Positions 46,413 through 56,423 of a stretch of DNA of 64,000 nt are shown here, one piece after another. Numbering within the stretch: the stretch's first letter is position 1; the number at the start of each line of letters is the position of its first letter. Origin of the DNA: Chaenocephalus aceratus (taxonomy: Eukaryota > Chordata > Actinopteri > Perciformes > Channichthyidae); assembly GCA_023974075.1 (NCBI GenBank), contig JAMFTG010000494.1, positions 45,001-109,000 on the forward strand. Direction: 5' to 3'. A program made the translations under genes and the position numbers. The notes beneath the pieces were generated by a model. That model worked only from the letters and a program-made list of their open reading frames with translations. It was not told the DNA's origin and made no database searches.

Positions 46413-47311
46413 AAAACGGGTGATTTGTGGGGATTCGTGGATAAAAAAAACCTATCTCTTCCGCACAGACTGTGTATCATTGTACCTCCTCCAGTTCTTC
46501 TGAAAAACTGAATATTTTAAGCCTCTTCGGACGAGGAAGCAGATGAAACGAGATGAAAAGGAAATCGTAATCTTGAGTTTAACAGTTCATTCTGGTCTAG
46601 ATTTATAGTAACTTCAACAAAGCATAAACACTGTCAGTTATAAGTTACATGTCCTGCTACTGATCGATCCACATGCAGGTTTAATACCTTATTTTGATCT
46701 GCTATCGGCAAAGACATCTTAATCTACACTTGCCAACTTTACATTCAACAGACACGATATTAGAGATGTGTTTCTGTCCACCTGATAATAGATCAAGTAT
46801 TTACTCAACGTTTAGCTCTGGTTTGGTCTCTACCAACTTCTTAAAAACGAATATGTGTCGTTCTATCTGCCAAATGTTCGACTTTCTTCACCATCAAGTC
46901 TTATGTGTATGTCTACTGTTTGGCTCTTGCACTGATTGGGCGCATTATGTCAATCAGAGCCTCTGAATAGGAAAGTGAAAACCTCCATGTCTGAAGGCAC
47001 CTGTACTTTATTCTAGTAGATACTGTTTACAACAGATTGAATAGAAGTACATGAGATAACGTCCCTACTTCTCACTTGATGTATTACCTTCGCTAACATG
47101 TTCATGGTGAGTTTATAATCTCAATGGCTAGTTTCAAGTCTTCATCATCACATGTTTGTTGTTATTTTGGCAGTTTTGGTCCCAAGGTGAGTAAAATAGG
47201 GCTACCTTGTGATTAACAACCTGTACTTCATCACCGTGTGTTGTCAGTTCATGGCAGTTCATTGTAGATATTTTAGTTGTATTACAATTCTTTTTAAGCT
47301 CTTGGTTGCAC
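46413..47311. other. Low-copy DNA, nothing recognised
   Basis: No repeats or terminal structures. Short open frames only. Confidence 0.3.
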
Positions 47312-47314
47312 TTA

Positions 47315-47465
47315 CGGAGCGTCCACACTACAGCTTAAAAAAAAGCTTGGAGCTGGGCGTGTCTGGAGCTTGGGGATTTTATTCAATCAACACGACCAAC
47401 AACCAATCACATGAATCTCCCGCCCCCGACATACAAAGCAAAAACCCCCGGGGATTTTATGGGAG

Positions 47466-47516
<51 letters not shown>

Positions 47517-47917
47517 CCCCAAACAGGCGAAAACCTACCAGTTTCCCCCACTGCCTCTGCCTCCTCCCTCCATGCCTGGTTCCTCCGGTTTGTATCCCGG
47601 TAGGTGAAGAGGGTCTGGTCATACAAAACCGGGTGATTTGCTACGGCGATAATTAGTTTCTCCTCCGACTTTTTTTGAAATATAGAAATGAACGACGGGA
47701 TATCTCTCCCAGCTTAGACGCGGTTTGATTGGCTACGGCTTCAGCTGTCAGGTTTTCCGAAACGGGATTTGATTGGCTGGCGCTGGCTACTCCGGCGGAG
47801 ACAGACCGCTCTGCTACCCTCAATTCAGTTTGGCGAAAAAGCGAGGCAACGTGACGTCACCCCATTCAAAGTGAATGGGCAGATTGGAGTTGTCGACGCT
47901 GTAGTGTGGACGGGCCG
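47315..47917 (+). mobile_element. Harbinger-like MITE, copy 2 (complete)
   Basis: Starts CGGAGCGTCCACACTACAGC and ends GCTGTAGTGTGGACGGGCCG, with TTA on both sides (47312-47314 and 47918-47920). A 3-bp TTA target duplication plus these inverted ends fit PIF/Harbinger MITEs. Compared with copy 1 (25368) it has an extra segment at about 47448-47521 containing (TA)n, and lacks the hairpin. Non-coding. Confidence 0.85.
47468..47512. repeat. (TA)n microsatellite inside the MITE
   Basis: About 22 TA dinucleotides. It lies in the segment absent from copy 1. Confidence 0.95.
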
Positions 47918-47929
47918 TTAGCGACACCT

Positions 47930-48110
47930 TTTTGACATATCTTATGTCGTAGTACAACCTTTCTTCAGCTTGTGTTAACCACAGACCTTATTTCAGTATC
48001 TAACCAAAAACGCATTCAGAAAACCAGTGACTTGGAGACGAGTGAACCTAGACGTGGTGACATGCTGACTCAATCCTGGTTTAGGACTCATTCCTGCACC
48101 TCTCTGTCGT
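47930..48110 (+). mobile_element. Dispersed block shared with 21.9 and 39.4 kb
   Basis: CTTCAGCTTGTGTTAACCAC, AGACCTTATTTCA and GACTCATTCCTGCACCTCTC recur in the neighbourhoods of all three 72-bp arrays. Here no 72-bp array is attached. Confidence 0.6.
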
Positions 48111-48745
48111 GATGAGCTGCAAGGTGAAGCAGCACCCAAGTGGCTTTTGTGTACCTTTCTTTTTTGGATATGGTGTGTGTGTGTGTGTGCACAGGGTCAG
48201 TGTGTGTTCTGCTCTCGTCCTCAGAGAACCGGTGACTCAGAGTTGGAGTGTGTGTTTTAATAAATGGCGTTCTTTGAGCTGCTCTCCCTCGACACACTCC
48301 TTCTGCTCCGCACTGGCAAGCTGCTCCTGACCTGATAAAGACCCTGAAATCACCTCCTGAGCGCCGTCGTTTTATTATTTTTATTTATTCAATAGGTGAA
48401 ACTGCTGGAGCGTGTCGTCCTGTGGCTCCTGGAGGTTTTGTGTTGCAGAGAGTAAACCTTCGACACCGACTCGCTGTGTCGGAGTTCACCTCAGTCCATA
48501 ATTAATGAGAGCACTCAGGAAATTGTTAAACGGCAATTAAATATGCGAGTTTAGTTTGTCTTGCCGATAATGGGAGAGTCATTTAAAGTCCACTGTTTGT
48601 TTTGTAACAGGAAATGATCCTCTGTTATAAAGATAATTAAATAAAGCCACTTTAAGTCTCAGGTCTTCTCTGCGACTAGATGTTGTTCTCCTTTGTTTAT
48701 AATGAATACATACTGTCAACAAAAAACAACTGTTGGCTGTAGTAA
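48111..48745. other. Low-copy DNA, nothing recognised
   Basis: A short GT run lies near 48172. TAATTAATGAGAGC and AACGGCAATTAAATATGC near 48500-48550 look like homeodomain-type motifs. No supported exon. Confidence 0.3.
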
Positions 48746-48853
48746 CTTAAAATCAGAGGTGGATGAAGTATTGGGATCCTTTATGTATGCAAAGAACAAT
48801 ACCACACTGTTATAGGGCTGCTCGATTATGGCAACAATCATAATCTCGATTAC

Positions 48854-49613
48854 TAGGGATGTCCCGATCACCTTTTTTTGCTTCCGATTCCGATCATTTG
48901 TTTTTTGACAATCTGCCGATACCGATTTTTTACGATCTTTATGCATTAAGAGAAAAAAAAGGTAACCGATAACGGCTGGTCATCCAACGCGATGAATTCA
49001 GCTACCTTGGCTGTTATTCCGTTGGCCTTTTCACTGTTCTGGGGCAGTTTCTCTTTCCTTTTAGAAGCCTCTGAAAGTGTCGGTTGTGTCAGTGCCGTTA
49101 CCCGAGTGGCCGCTGTGTACTCGCCGTGTTGTTGTTGGTGTTTGTTTCTCAGGTGGCGTATTAGATTGGTCGTGTTGAACGTAGCTCTGTTCTTTCCACC
49201 ACGCGGAACCTCCGCCTTGCAAACATTGCATCTGGCTGTTACACTGCCTTCACTTTCAATTTCATAATACTTCCAAAACTGCTGACATTTTCTCCGTCCC
49301 GACTCCCGAGTCACCAGCTGAACGTAGCCTCTCGTTAGCTTGCTGCTACTATTAGACACTGCGCCCACTCTGTTGCCAGCTTTCAGAGAAATAAGCAACC
49401 AGGTCTGAAAACAAGCCCAAAGAAAGCAACACATACATGATGTTGTGTAATGTTAAACCAAAAGACTTTAAGACGTGAACATGGTCATTTTTGTTTTGTA
49501 ACATTAAATACAATTATTTAAAAAAAAAAAAAAAGATTCCTGATCCCCGATCTTTTTCTCCCGATTCAGATCTTTTGAAAATCACGTGATCGGCTCCGAT
49601 CAGGACATCTCTA
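48854..49613 (-). mobile_element. hAT derivative (TAGGGATGTCCCGATC ends), innermost layer
   Basis: Ends TAGGGATGTCCCGATCACC and CGATCAGGACATCTCTA. The flanks TCGATTAC and ACGATTAT match at six of eight positions, so the TSD is slightly diverged. It carries the BED-finger frame below and has no C-terminal region. Confidence 0.85.
48946..49434 (-). pseudogene. BED zinc-finger remnant of hAT transposase
   Basis: Open minus-strand frame of 162 codons. Near its middle RKCQQFWKYYEIESEGSVTA is followed by RCNVCKAEVPRGGK and NTTNLIRHLRNKH: aromatic start, CxxC pair and H-x4-H of a complete BED finger. After it come a Thr/Ser-rich linker and KVAEFIALDDQPLSV, the beginning of the hAT catalytic region, then the frame leaves homology (TFFFS, stop). 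The N-terminal part before the finger may be non-coding. Long frame survival suggests fairly recent decay. Confidence 0.85.
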
Positions 49614-49819
49614 ACGATTATTAAAAACGATTATTCATTTACTTTGAAAACATCAATGTATTGAAATAAAAAAACTGAACAGTATGTCTTTAACAGTTGA
49701 TTACCCTGAACTTTAAGTATAACTCAACTGCAAAACCAATTATGTTGTTTTCATAATCGTTGCAAGCCAAAATCGTAATTGCGATTAAAGACGATTAATT
49801 GAGCAGCCCTACACTGTTA

Positions 49820-50475
49820 CAAGCAAAAGTATAATAATTTAAATTATGAAAAGTCCCCAAAATGGCCCGAAATAACTCCAATATTCAAATAAAATTACAA
49901 TTTACTTTAAAAGTTTGAATATGCTACTTGATTAATTGATTTAGCTGTTCTTATATGAACTGTTGGCACACAATATAATATTTGCTGAATTATTGTGCTT
50001 TTTTTATGAATGCATTAATCCTATTTCGAACAGTAATTAAAGCTGTTACATAAATCTAGTGGAATAAAACGGACAGTAGGTTCCTGTTACTCAAGTAAAG
50101 CTCTGATTTGAAGTGCAATACTAAACGTACATTCAACCACTGCTTTATAAAACCAACACTACAGTAGTAGCTAATTATATATTAAATTATTGTGGTTTTT
50201 CCTTTGTTTATCAGCAGTTTGGTACGCGGCCAAAGTGGCTGCAGCGAAATGAATAGCGAAATGTTTTTCATATTTGTGGATGTATGTTGAGTTGCTGCTG
50301 TTTTTTGCTGTTGTTGTGTATGGCGCTCGTACACAGATCAACAACGGGCATGCATACTCTTATGTGGGGACTTTGTTGTTAACAAAATGCTTGACTTTAA
50401 GCTTTGCATTTTGGTGAGCGTCCAAAATGTAGAGGAAAATATTAGTTTTCAAATATATCTGTACCCGTCGTCATG
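49820..50475. other. Right part of the nest and low-copy flank
   Basis: To 50142 it is the right half of the Tol2-like MITE. Beyond that nothing is recognised. Confidence 0.4.
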
Positions 50476-50483
50476 GCCTAAGA

Positions 50484-50895
50484 CAGGGGTGTCAAACTCA
50501 ATTTCATTGCGGGCCACATTCGCATTATGGTTGCACTCAAAGGGCCGGTTGTAACTTTAAGACTATATAAAAATACATATATAAATATTTAACATATATA
50601 AAATGATGTATTATATTACATTATTGGCTCTGTTGGATTATTATCGGATAGGCTAATACCTTCATAATTAACTACGTCTGAAAGCAGAAGTCTAGGGCAA
50701 ATAATTGCAAGTCTCTTCAGTGAGAATGTCAAATTTGAGATGCATTGTGGGACATGTAGTTTATGGGCAACGTGCCTCTGTAAAGTAGCATGTAACCGTA
50801 TAATAAAATCATATTTTTTTCAAGCTCTTGTGGGGCCACATAAAATGAAGTTGCGGGCCGGATTTGGCCCCCGGGCCTTGAGTTTGACACCCCTG
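50484..50895. mobile_element. hAT MITE (CAGGGGTGTCAAACTCAA ends), perfect TSD
   Basis: Ends CAGGGGTGTCAAACTCAATT and CTTGAGTTTGACACCCCTG, flanked by exact GCCTAAGA copies (50476-50483 and 50896-50903). 412 bp with GGGCCGG motifs at both sides. Same family as 10313-10652. Confidence 0.94.
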
Positions 50896-50903
50896 GCCTA
50901 AGA

Positions 50904-51744
50904 TAACCAGCTCTGATGCCAACACATCTAAAATGCCCACTTGCATGTTTCAAGTTGTGTTTCCTAGCAAGGCTGCATCATTTCTTCTTAGTTTGAGACC
51001 TCAGTTACTAAACAGGGCTGCACAATTCCTCACTGAGCTGCTATAGACTCTGCTCAGTGTCTCGTCTGTCTGGAGCAGGTCTGTAATGTTTCAGTCGGTG
51101 TGACCATCAGGCCTCCCCAGCAGTCGTATCTCTGCCTCTCAGCCTCCTCCCGTTGTCATTGGGCTGAACTTGAGTCTCCCTCAGAGTTAATGAGGGTCCC
51201 AGAGCAGCTGAGCGTTGGGTTTCGGTGACGCCCAGAGGAGCAGGAAGTCTCCGTCTGCTCGGTGTGGCCTGGCCCACATTTGGCAGGGATCAGCTGCTCT
51301 CCCACCGTGGGGGAAACAGGCGAATGTTCACGGCCGGGTGGTGGTCTGCGATGTGTTGCTCAGACTGAACCGCTCATTCGCTGAGGCTGGCACACGGGGG
51401 GAGATACTGCAGGGCCAGGCGTCAGGACTTATCACAGGTGGGTTTGATCCATGTGTCGGACGAGCGGCTGGCTGTTTTTTAATCCCTGAAAATATGTTGA
51501 AAGATCTCTTTGGATGATACCCTCAATGTTAACTTACACGGATATACTTCAGGTGTATGTTGCAGTGTGCTGTCTGGTAAGTGTTGATGATACCCTCTCT
51601 GAGAGACATTTTTTTGTGTTGATAATTGTTGGGAAAATCCTGAATGTCCTCTTCCAGTCTGAGAGTAACGTGATAACAAAGGTATCCCAACTGTAGCTGT
51701 GAACATGACAGGATGTGTGAGTACCTAGAAGAGCATCAGGACTG
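50904..51744. other. Low-copy DNA with a possible exon
   Basis: At 51218-51443 an open frame reading RKSPSARCGLAHIWQGSAAL and VHGRVVVCDVLLRLNRSFAE ends at CTTATCACAG | GTGGGTTT, a good donor. An upstream acceptor is not clear, and I do not recognise the protein. Confidence 0.25.
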
Positions 51745-51752
51745 GTTGAGGC

Positions 51753-51945
51753 TAGGGATGCCAGCGATTATTCGAATATTCGCTACAGTCTCCATAATCG
51801 AATATTATTTTTAAAAATCGATTTTTTTTTAATTTTTTAAAATTATTATTTATGTTTTTTTTTTCTTTCGGTCGAATAATCGATTATTATTCGCCAGGGC
51901 TGTCGAATAATCGATTTTGATCATGGTCAGTTTCTGGCAACCCTA
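51753..51945. mobile_element. hAT MITE, TAGGG-TTGCCAG family, copy 2
   Basis: Ends TAGGGATGCCAGCGATTATT and CAGTTTCTGGCAACCCTA. Exact TSD GTTGAGGC (51745-51752 and 51946-51953). 193 bp, opposite orientation to copies at 38485 and 56531. Without it the flanks read GGACTGGTTGAGGCATGTGA. Confidence 0.95.
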
Positions 51946-51953
51946 GTTGAGGC

Positions 51954-52169
51954 ATGTGATAGCTATGTGATGAACATGATGACTCAGCCTCTATGGAGAG
52001 AGACATCAAGCATGCTCATTTCTGACGTGGAGCTAATCTGAAGTAAACATTGAAGACTGCTTTCTGTTCCTCCATCTTGTGACTGTGTGACTCCCTCTCT
52101 TGGATATCAGCATGTGAAGGACACTGCTCAGGGACTAGCTGATGTTCTGTATGTGATGACTACTTCCAG
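51954..52169. other. First copy of a diverged duplicated segment
   Basis: GACTCCCTCTCTTGGATATC, AGCATGTGAAGGACACTGCT and CAGGGACTAGCTGATG are repeated at 52382-52445 with about ten percent difference. One frame is open in both copies. Confidence 0.4.
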
Positions 52170-52335
52170 AATATTGAGAAAAAGTCAGATTTTTTTGTAA
52201 AAGTAAAAAAGAAATGGTAAAAGTCCGAATTTTGAGATTTTGAGAAAAAGTCAGCATTTTTGAGAAAAAGTCAGAATTAGATTTTTTTGATTTTGAGAAA
52301 GTCCGAATTTTGGGATTTTCAGAAAAAAGCCAACA
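52170..52335. repeat. Degenerate AGTC/GAGAAAAAGTC tandem repeat
   Basis: GAGAAAAAGTCAGA and AAAGTCCGAATTTTGAGATT alternate five or six times with variable spacing. Confidence 0.8.
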
Positions 52336-53145
52336 TGTTGAGAACAAAACATTATTTGGTAGCCTACATGACAGGATGCATGATTCCCTCTCTTGGATAT
52401 CGGCATGTGAAGGACGCTGCTCAGGAACTAGTTGATGCTCTGATGCCTACTTCCATTCTGGAGAGGATAATCAGGGTTTCCCACACATAGACTTTACTTG
52501 GGCCGCCCTGGTATATTAACGTCCGCCAAAGTATGTTTCGCGACCCATTTATGTTTAATTTTGTTTATTCGTCCGCGAGCACGACACCATCTGCGATCGA
52601 TTAACTAGTGGACAATGATCCCTCGCTCTACCCCTCCTGTACCGGTTTGCTCTGCTATCGCGTGAAGGGTCTGCTTTATGCGCTCCGGCGAACAGTTCAT
52701 GAGCGTGCTCCACTAGCACCCCCCATCATTTTTGTTTGTTTAATTTGATGGAAGAAGTAATAAATCAGCGCCTACAGAGTTTTATTTGGACTGTTTTTAA
52801 CGTGCGAGTCAAGAAGCGGAGCCCTTAATGTGGCCGTTTGAAATATCCTACAAGTTTAGCCTTGACGCCCTCAATGTTAACGTACACAGATATACTTCAG
52901 GTTCAGGTTACACTGTCTCGGTGTGTTCTGATGGCTGGTTCCCCTTTGGCATAACACCTGTTTCCCTAGACTCTGAGGTTAATGGATCTCTCATTGAATC
53001 CCTGGCAGAAGATGACATCAGATGCAACTCTCTGATGTTAGTTCATAAGGGCGAAATGAAACCTTTAAGCCCCTCGTATCATCCCTTTGAGGTTCTTTAT
53101 GTATTCAGGGTGAATGGCAGCTGTAATAAGGTGTCATGAGATATC
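52336..53145. other. Duplicated segment, hAT end and uncertain open frame
   Basis: 52382-52445 is the second copy of the duplicated segment. CAGGGTTTCCCACACATAGA at 52473 resembles a hAT terminus, with no partner end seen. 52828-53139 is an open plus-strand frame (for example FPFGITPVSLDSEVNGSLIE, CNSLMLVHKGEMKPLSPSYH) that could be a decayed exon; its start phrase CCCTCAATGTTAACGTACAC recurs at 51522 as CCCTCAATGTTAACTTACAC. Confidence 0.3.
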
Positions 53146-53246
53146 AAAGAAGAGGGAACACAGGGGAGGTTAGCCTTTGCAGAAAACCCTATATATATAA
53201 CGCACTACGGGAAAGGGAAACCCCCAAAACACATAATAGGGTCTCT
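53146..53246 (-). mobile_element. TTAA-ended element terminal fragment
   Basis: CACAGGGGAGGTTAGCCTTT, GAAAGGGAAACCCCCAAAAC and ACATAATAGGGTCTCT precede TTAA (53247-53250). Similar to the fragment at 6984-7098. Confidence 0.6.
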
Positions 53247-53250
53247 TTAA

Positions 53251-53362
53251 CGGTACGTCCACACAGCAGCTTCAGAAGAAACTTCCAACGCTTCTCTGCC
53301 CATTGACTTTGAATGGGGATGACGTCACTTTTGCCTCGCTTTTCGCCGAACTGCATTGTGGG
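53251..53362 (+). mobile_element. Harbinger-like MITE 5'/3' chimera fragment
   Basis: CGGTACGTCCACACAGCAGC follows TTAA directly. Then GAATGGGGATGACGTCACTT and CGCTTTTCGCCGAACTGCAT, in the order expected of a short deletion derivative of the family at 47315, cut off where another element begins at 53363. Confidence 0.55.
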
Positions 53363-53737
53363 TAGGGCTGCAACAAACGACTAATTTGATAATCGATTAA
53401 TCTATCGATTAATGAAACGATTAATCGACTATTCGGACTATTACTGTATGCCTTGCACAATTTCTCAAACGCTCTTATTTAGCCATCAACTTTTAGATTT
53501 AGCTTGAGGTTGTTTTAGGCATGTGGAAACTAACAATGAAGACAATAAAAGATGAATACTTGATTCCAAAATACATATATTATTGAAATAACTTAAATTG
53601 TGAACAAAACTAACATTGCTTTTTATTCAAATTAAATAAATAATATTTCACATCAAAAGAAACAACAGTGTTTTAACAAATCGTATTAAATAATCTGATG
53701 ACAGAACTGTGAACAGAATAGCTGAAACTTTAACAAA
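53363..53737. mobile_element. hAT-like element fragment (TAGGGCTGCAAC end)
   Basis: TAGGGCTGCAACAAACGACT followed by repeated AATCGATTAAT phrases, a well-known hAT-type terminus in fish. The following AT-rich sequence has no coding capacity and no partner terminus, so it is truncated. Confidence 0.6.
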
Positions 53738-54180
53738 CTAAATAATAATAATAATATATTTATAGCGCCTTTCAGGAAACCCAAGGTCTCTTTACAAGTC
53801 GGGTAGGGGGGGAGTAGGGAAAAAAAGGCAGACAGGTTAAGGGGGTGGGGGGGGGGGGGAAGTAGCGGAAAAATAAAGCTATTAAACTAACTATACAGTG
53901 GAGCCTTGGTAAAAAGGTGCGTTTTGAGGGCTTTTTTGAAAATGTCCAGGGTTGGGGCGCTGCGGATTTCGGGGGGGAGAGAGTTGAATCCCCTCCAACA
54001 GCGGGATGTCCTTTTTCCTTTTAGTTATTTCAAGCGATAAAAACTCTCGATCTTCTTTCGAATTATTAATATTTTTGGACGCCCTCGGCTCGCGTTCAGG
54101 GCGTCCCGAGCTGAATAAGGGCGTCAAATGAAATGACGGCAAGACGCCCCCCCCGGTATCATCTTCCTGATCGGCCAAAT
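53738..54180 (-). mobile_element. SINE/retroposon-like fragment
   Basis: Begins (AAT)n then TTTATAGCGCCTTTCAGGAA and ACCCAAGGTCTCTTTACAAG, the complement of an AAAGCGCC-type retroposon tail, then a G-run and GGTGCGTTTTGAGGGCTTTT, GAGAGAGTTGAATCCCCTCC. Orientation is minus from the tail at the left. Confidence 0.55.
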
Positions 54181-54748
54181 GTGAATGTGGTGCTTGACGG
54201 ATCTATTGTTATATGACATCATAAGAACAATTACAGATGCTATGACTTTCTGAGCAACTTATCAACCATGGCTTCCTAAGTCTTTGTTCGGGGCATCAAA
54301 ACTTTGAGAACCTCTCGACAAAGAATCTGACACGTTCACTACTTCAGATTTATTACAAGTCCTGTGTGCACCGACTAAAAAAGACTATTTTTTGTTTACC
54401 CTGTTGAAATCCTTCTGAGCTGCCATGTGCGCTTCGGGTGGATTGGCCGCTTGTTGCCGGTCAACATGTCTGGAGAGATTGCTATTTCTGGGACAAATGG
54501 GAGAAATTCAGGTCAAATGTTATTTTTGAGTTTCTCCGTGAGAGTGATGGCGTCTCGTTGTGCTCTTCCATGATAGCGGCTGGTGCTGCTAACTCGTCTA
54601 TTCAGCATATTTTCAAATCATTTCAAATTCTGCTTAGTAGGATTTAGTTTCAACTGACGGAAAGTATTTAAATCTGCCGCTCTTTCCCAGGTTTTCTCAG
54701 TCAGATCTTAAGTACCGGTGACCGGTCATAGGAGGAACATTACTACTT
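54181..54748. other. Non-coding DNA, nothing firm
   Basis: GCCGGTCAACATGTCTGGAG near 54458 is similar to the hAT element at 34266 (GCCGGTCAACATGTCCATTC), a possible remnant. Confidence 0.3.
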
Positions 54749-55230
54749 AGAATCAGAATCGGCTTTACTACCAAGTACGTTAAAACATACAAAGAATTTG
54801 CTTTGGCTTAAAGGTGGGGTAGGTAAGTTTGAGAAACCGGCTCGAGATACACTTTTTGTTATATTCCATGGAATGCTCTTAACATCCCGATAGCAATGAA
54901 TATCTGAAGTGCTTTGACAAAAAATCCATAAAAAGATTTCATCTGTAGAAGCCGTAATACTGTAAAAAGTACAACCAATCAGATGGCCTCCCTGCCTGTC
55001 AGCCTCCCATCGGGGCACAAACTTATCTCGTGCCCTCATTGGTCATGTGCGCGTTCGTGTGTGTTGGAGGAGGGGCTCTGTGAGGAAGTGGCAGATTTTC
55101 TCCGGTTGTGTATTTTCAAATTCTAGCGATCTCGAGCCGGTTTCTCAAACTTACCTACCCCACCTTTAAATGGTGCGTACAAAGACGAAAACATTTTTAT
55201 TTTATAAAAGCAATTTTAAAGACTATTTTA
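54749..55230 (-). mobile_element. LINE 3' fragment split by a TTAA MITE
   Basis: AGAATCGGCTTTACTACCAA and AACATACAAAGAATTTGCTT before the MITE, ATGGTGCGTACAAAGACGAA after it, form one continuous minus-strand retroposon phrase when the MITE and one TTAA are removed. Confidence 0.6.
54813..55165. mobile_element. TTAA MITE with perfect 37-bp inverted repeats
   Basis: Both ends carry AGGTGGGGTAGGTAAGTTTG then AGAAACCGGCTCGAGAT, an exact 37-bp inverted repeat. TTAA is present on both sides (54809-54812 and 55166-55169). TTAA target choice is the hallmark of piggyBac-type transposition, so a piggyBac-related MITE is likely. 353 bp, non-coding. Confidence 0.92.
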
Positions 55231-55309
55231 GCTAATTAAAAATAAAGACAATATTTACACAAAATATAAATATGTGAGAAACTGAGTATTGTAAAATATA
55301 TATATATAC

Positions 55310-55650
55310 TTATATATATAAGATTTACTTCATTGATCCCAAATTGGGAAATGTTTCCGTTACAGCAGCATGTTAAAACAAAGGCATTGCATATTATTTG
55401 AGTAGAAAATAAACAAACTAAAAATAGAAACATCTCAAAATAGAAAATAAAGAGCTAAATAGTCAAATACAAGTTGCCCTTGACAGACTGTGTGACAAAT
55501 AAACAAATTACAGCTATTTAAACGTAGGCTATTATTAGCATGAAGTGTGCAAGGAATGGCATATACATTAAATATGTGTGTGCAGAAAATAAAAGACAAC
55601 ACATATATGTGCAGCAGAGGTTTGAGATATGTTGAGGCCCAGACTGAGAG
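55310..55650 (-). mobile_element. CR1/Rex-like LINE 3' fragment
   Basis: AGATTTACTTCATTGATCCC then AAATTGGGAAATGTTTCCGT is the complement of a conserved LINE 3' end (GGGATCAATGAAGTAAATCT). The rest of the interval is an AT-rich decayed body. Confidence 0.6.
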
Positions 55651-55723
55651 ACAGATAGACCTCCAGGACTGCTCTGAACACTGAACACCTCATCGTGCAG
55701 TAATGCAGGCCCTCTGGTCTGAA

Positions 55724-56010
55724 TCAGGTAGCTCGGTTTGATTTCCTTTTTTTATCCTGGCTGTGTTTTCCGCCTGGCTGAGCAGCGAGCGTACGGACGA
55801 GTGAACATCTCTCCGTCCCTCGCAGGCTGTTCCCGCTCCGCCGTCCTCCTTCAACGTCATACCACCGAGGGACTCGCCGGTCAAATCTGCCGCGCATCAA
55901 ACTAACGAGCTCTGACAGGAAGCAACGTGCTACCTGCTGGGAACACGGCCAACACTTTTCTGGGTTCCTCTCTGGAAGCGCCTGGCAGACTTTAACCCGC
56001 GCTGTCGACA
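55724..56010. promoter_or_regulatory. CpG-richer patch, possible promoter / first exon
   Basis: Relative to its surroundings this interval is GC- and CpG-rich (GCTCCGCCGTCCTCC, GACTCGCCGGTCAAATCTGCC). It lies about 1.2 kb upstream of the first coding exon of the POT1-like gene, so it may be its promoter. A minus-strand 95-codon ATG frame also spans it (MSTARVKVCQALPERNPEKC..), with no recognisable motif. Both readings are weak. Confidence 0.3.
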
Positions 56011-56014
56011 TGGA

Positions 56015-56385
56015 TCTGGTGCTTCCTGTCAGACGCTTCTGTATCCTGGTAATGAGTCGTCATGGTGGTGGAGGACGGTCACTCTGCTGGACCTCAAACT
56101 GAAGACCTTTAATAAAAAAAGCAGGAGTTCCACGTCGGATCAGAGTCTGTCAGAAGACGAGACGACAGATTGAAGCCTTCACTTCTGTTCAAACCAGACA
56201 AACTGAACATCGGATGATTCATGGAGACGTCATTCTTGACAAACCTGGAATAAACCAGACACTGAACTCTGAGTCTTGGACATATTGTCTAATCTTGTTA
56301 AATGTCTGTTTCCAGGTACCTGATAAGATAATATAAGATATACTTTAAGATATACTTTAACTTATGGTTACAGGTAATCTGAATA
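56015..56385 (+). repeat. Tandem segmental duplication, copy 1
   Basis: CAGACGCTTCTGTATCCTGG, TAATGAGTCGTCATGGTGGT, CTGCTGGACCTCAAACTGAA, ATTGAAGCCTTCACTTCTGT and TTGTTAAATGTCTGTTTCCA recur in the same order at 56424-56916. A possible donor (ATCCTG | GTAATGAGT) is present in both. Confidence 0.88.
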
Positions 56386-56423
56386 ATTGTCCCTCGTTGA
56401 TGTTATCCCCGTAGTAAGCACTG

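Larger units (their letters stand above)
48813..49811. mobile_element. hAT MITE (TAGGGCTGCTCG ends), middle layer
   Basis: Ends TAGGGCTGCTCGATTATGGC and AATTGAGCAGCCCTA. Perfect 8-bp TSD CACTGTTA at 48805-48812 and 49812-49819. Without its own insertion it would be about 231 bp, a typical MITE size. Confidence 0.92.
48754..50142 (+). mobile_element. Tol2-like hAT MITE, outermost layer of a triple nest
   Basis: Left end CAGAGGTGGATGAAGTATTG, right end ACATTCAACCACTG, with TTACTCAAGTAAAGCTCTGA inside. The flanks CTTAAAAT and CTTTATAA match at five of eight positions, consistent with an old TSD. Removing the inner element (48813-49811 plus one TSD copy) leaves about 380 bp. Confidence 0.65.
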
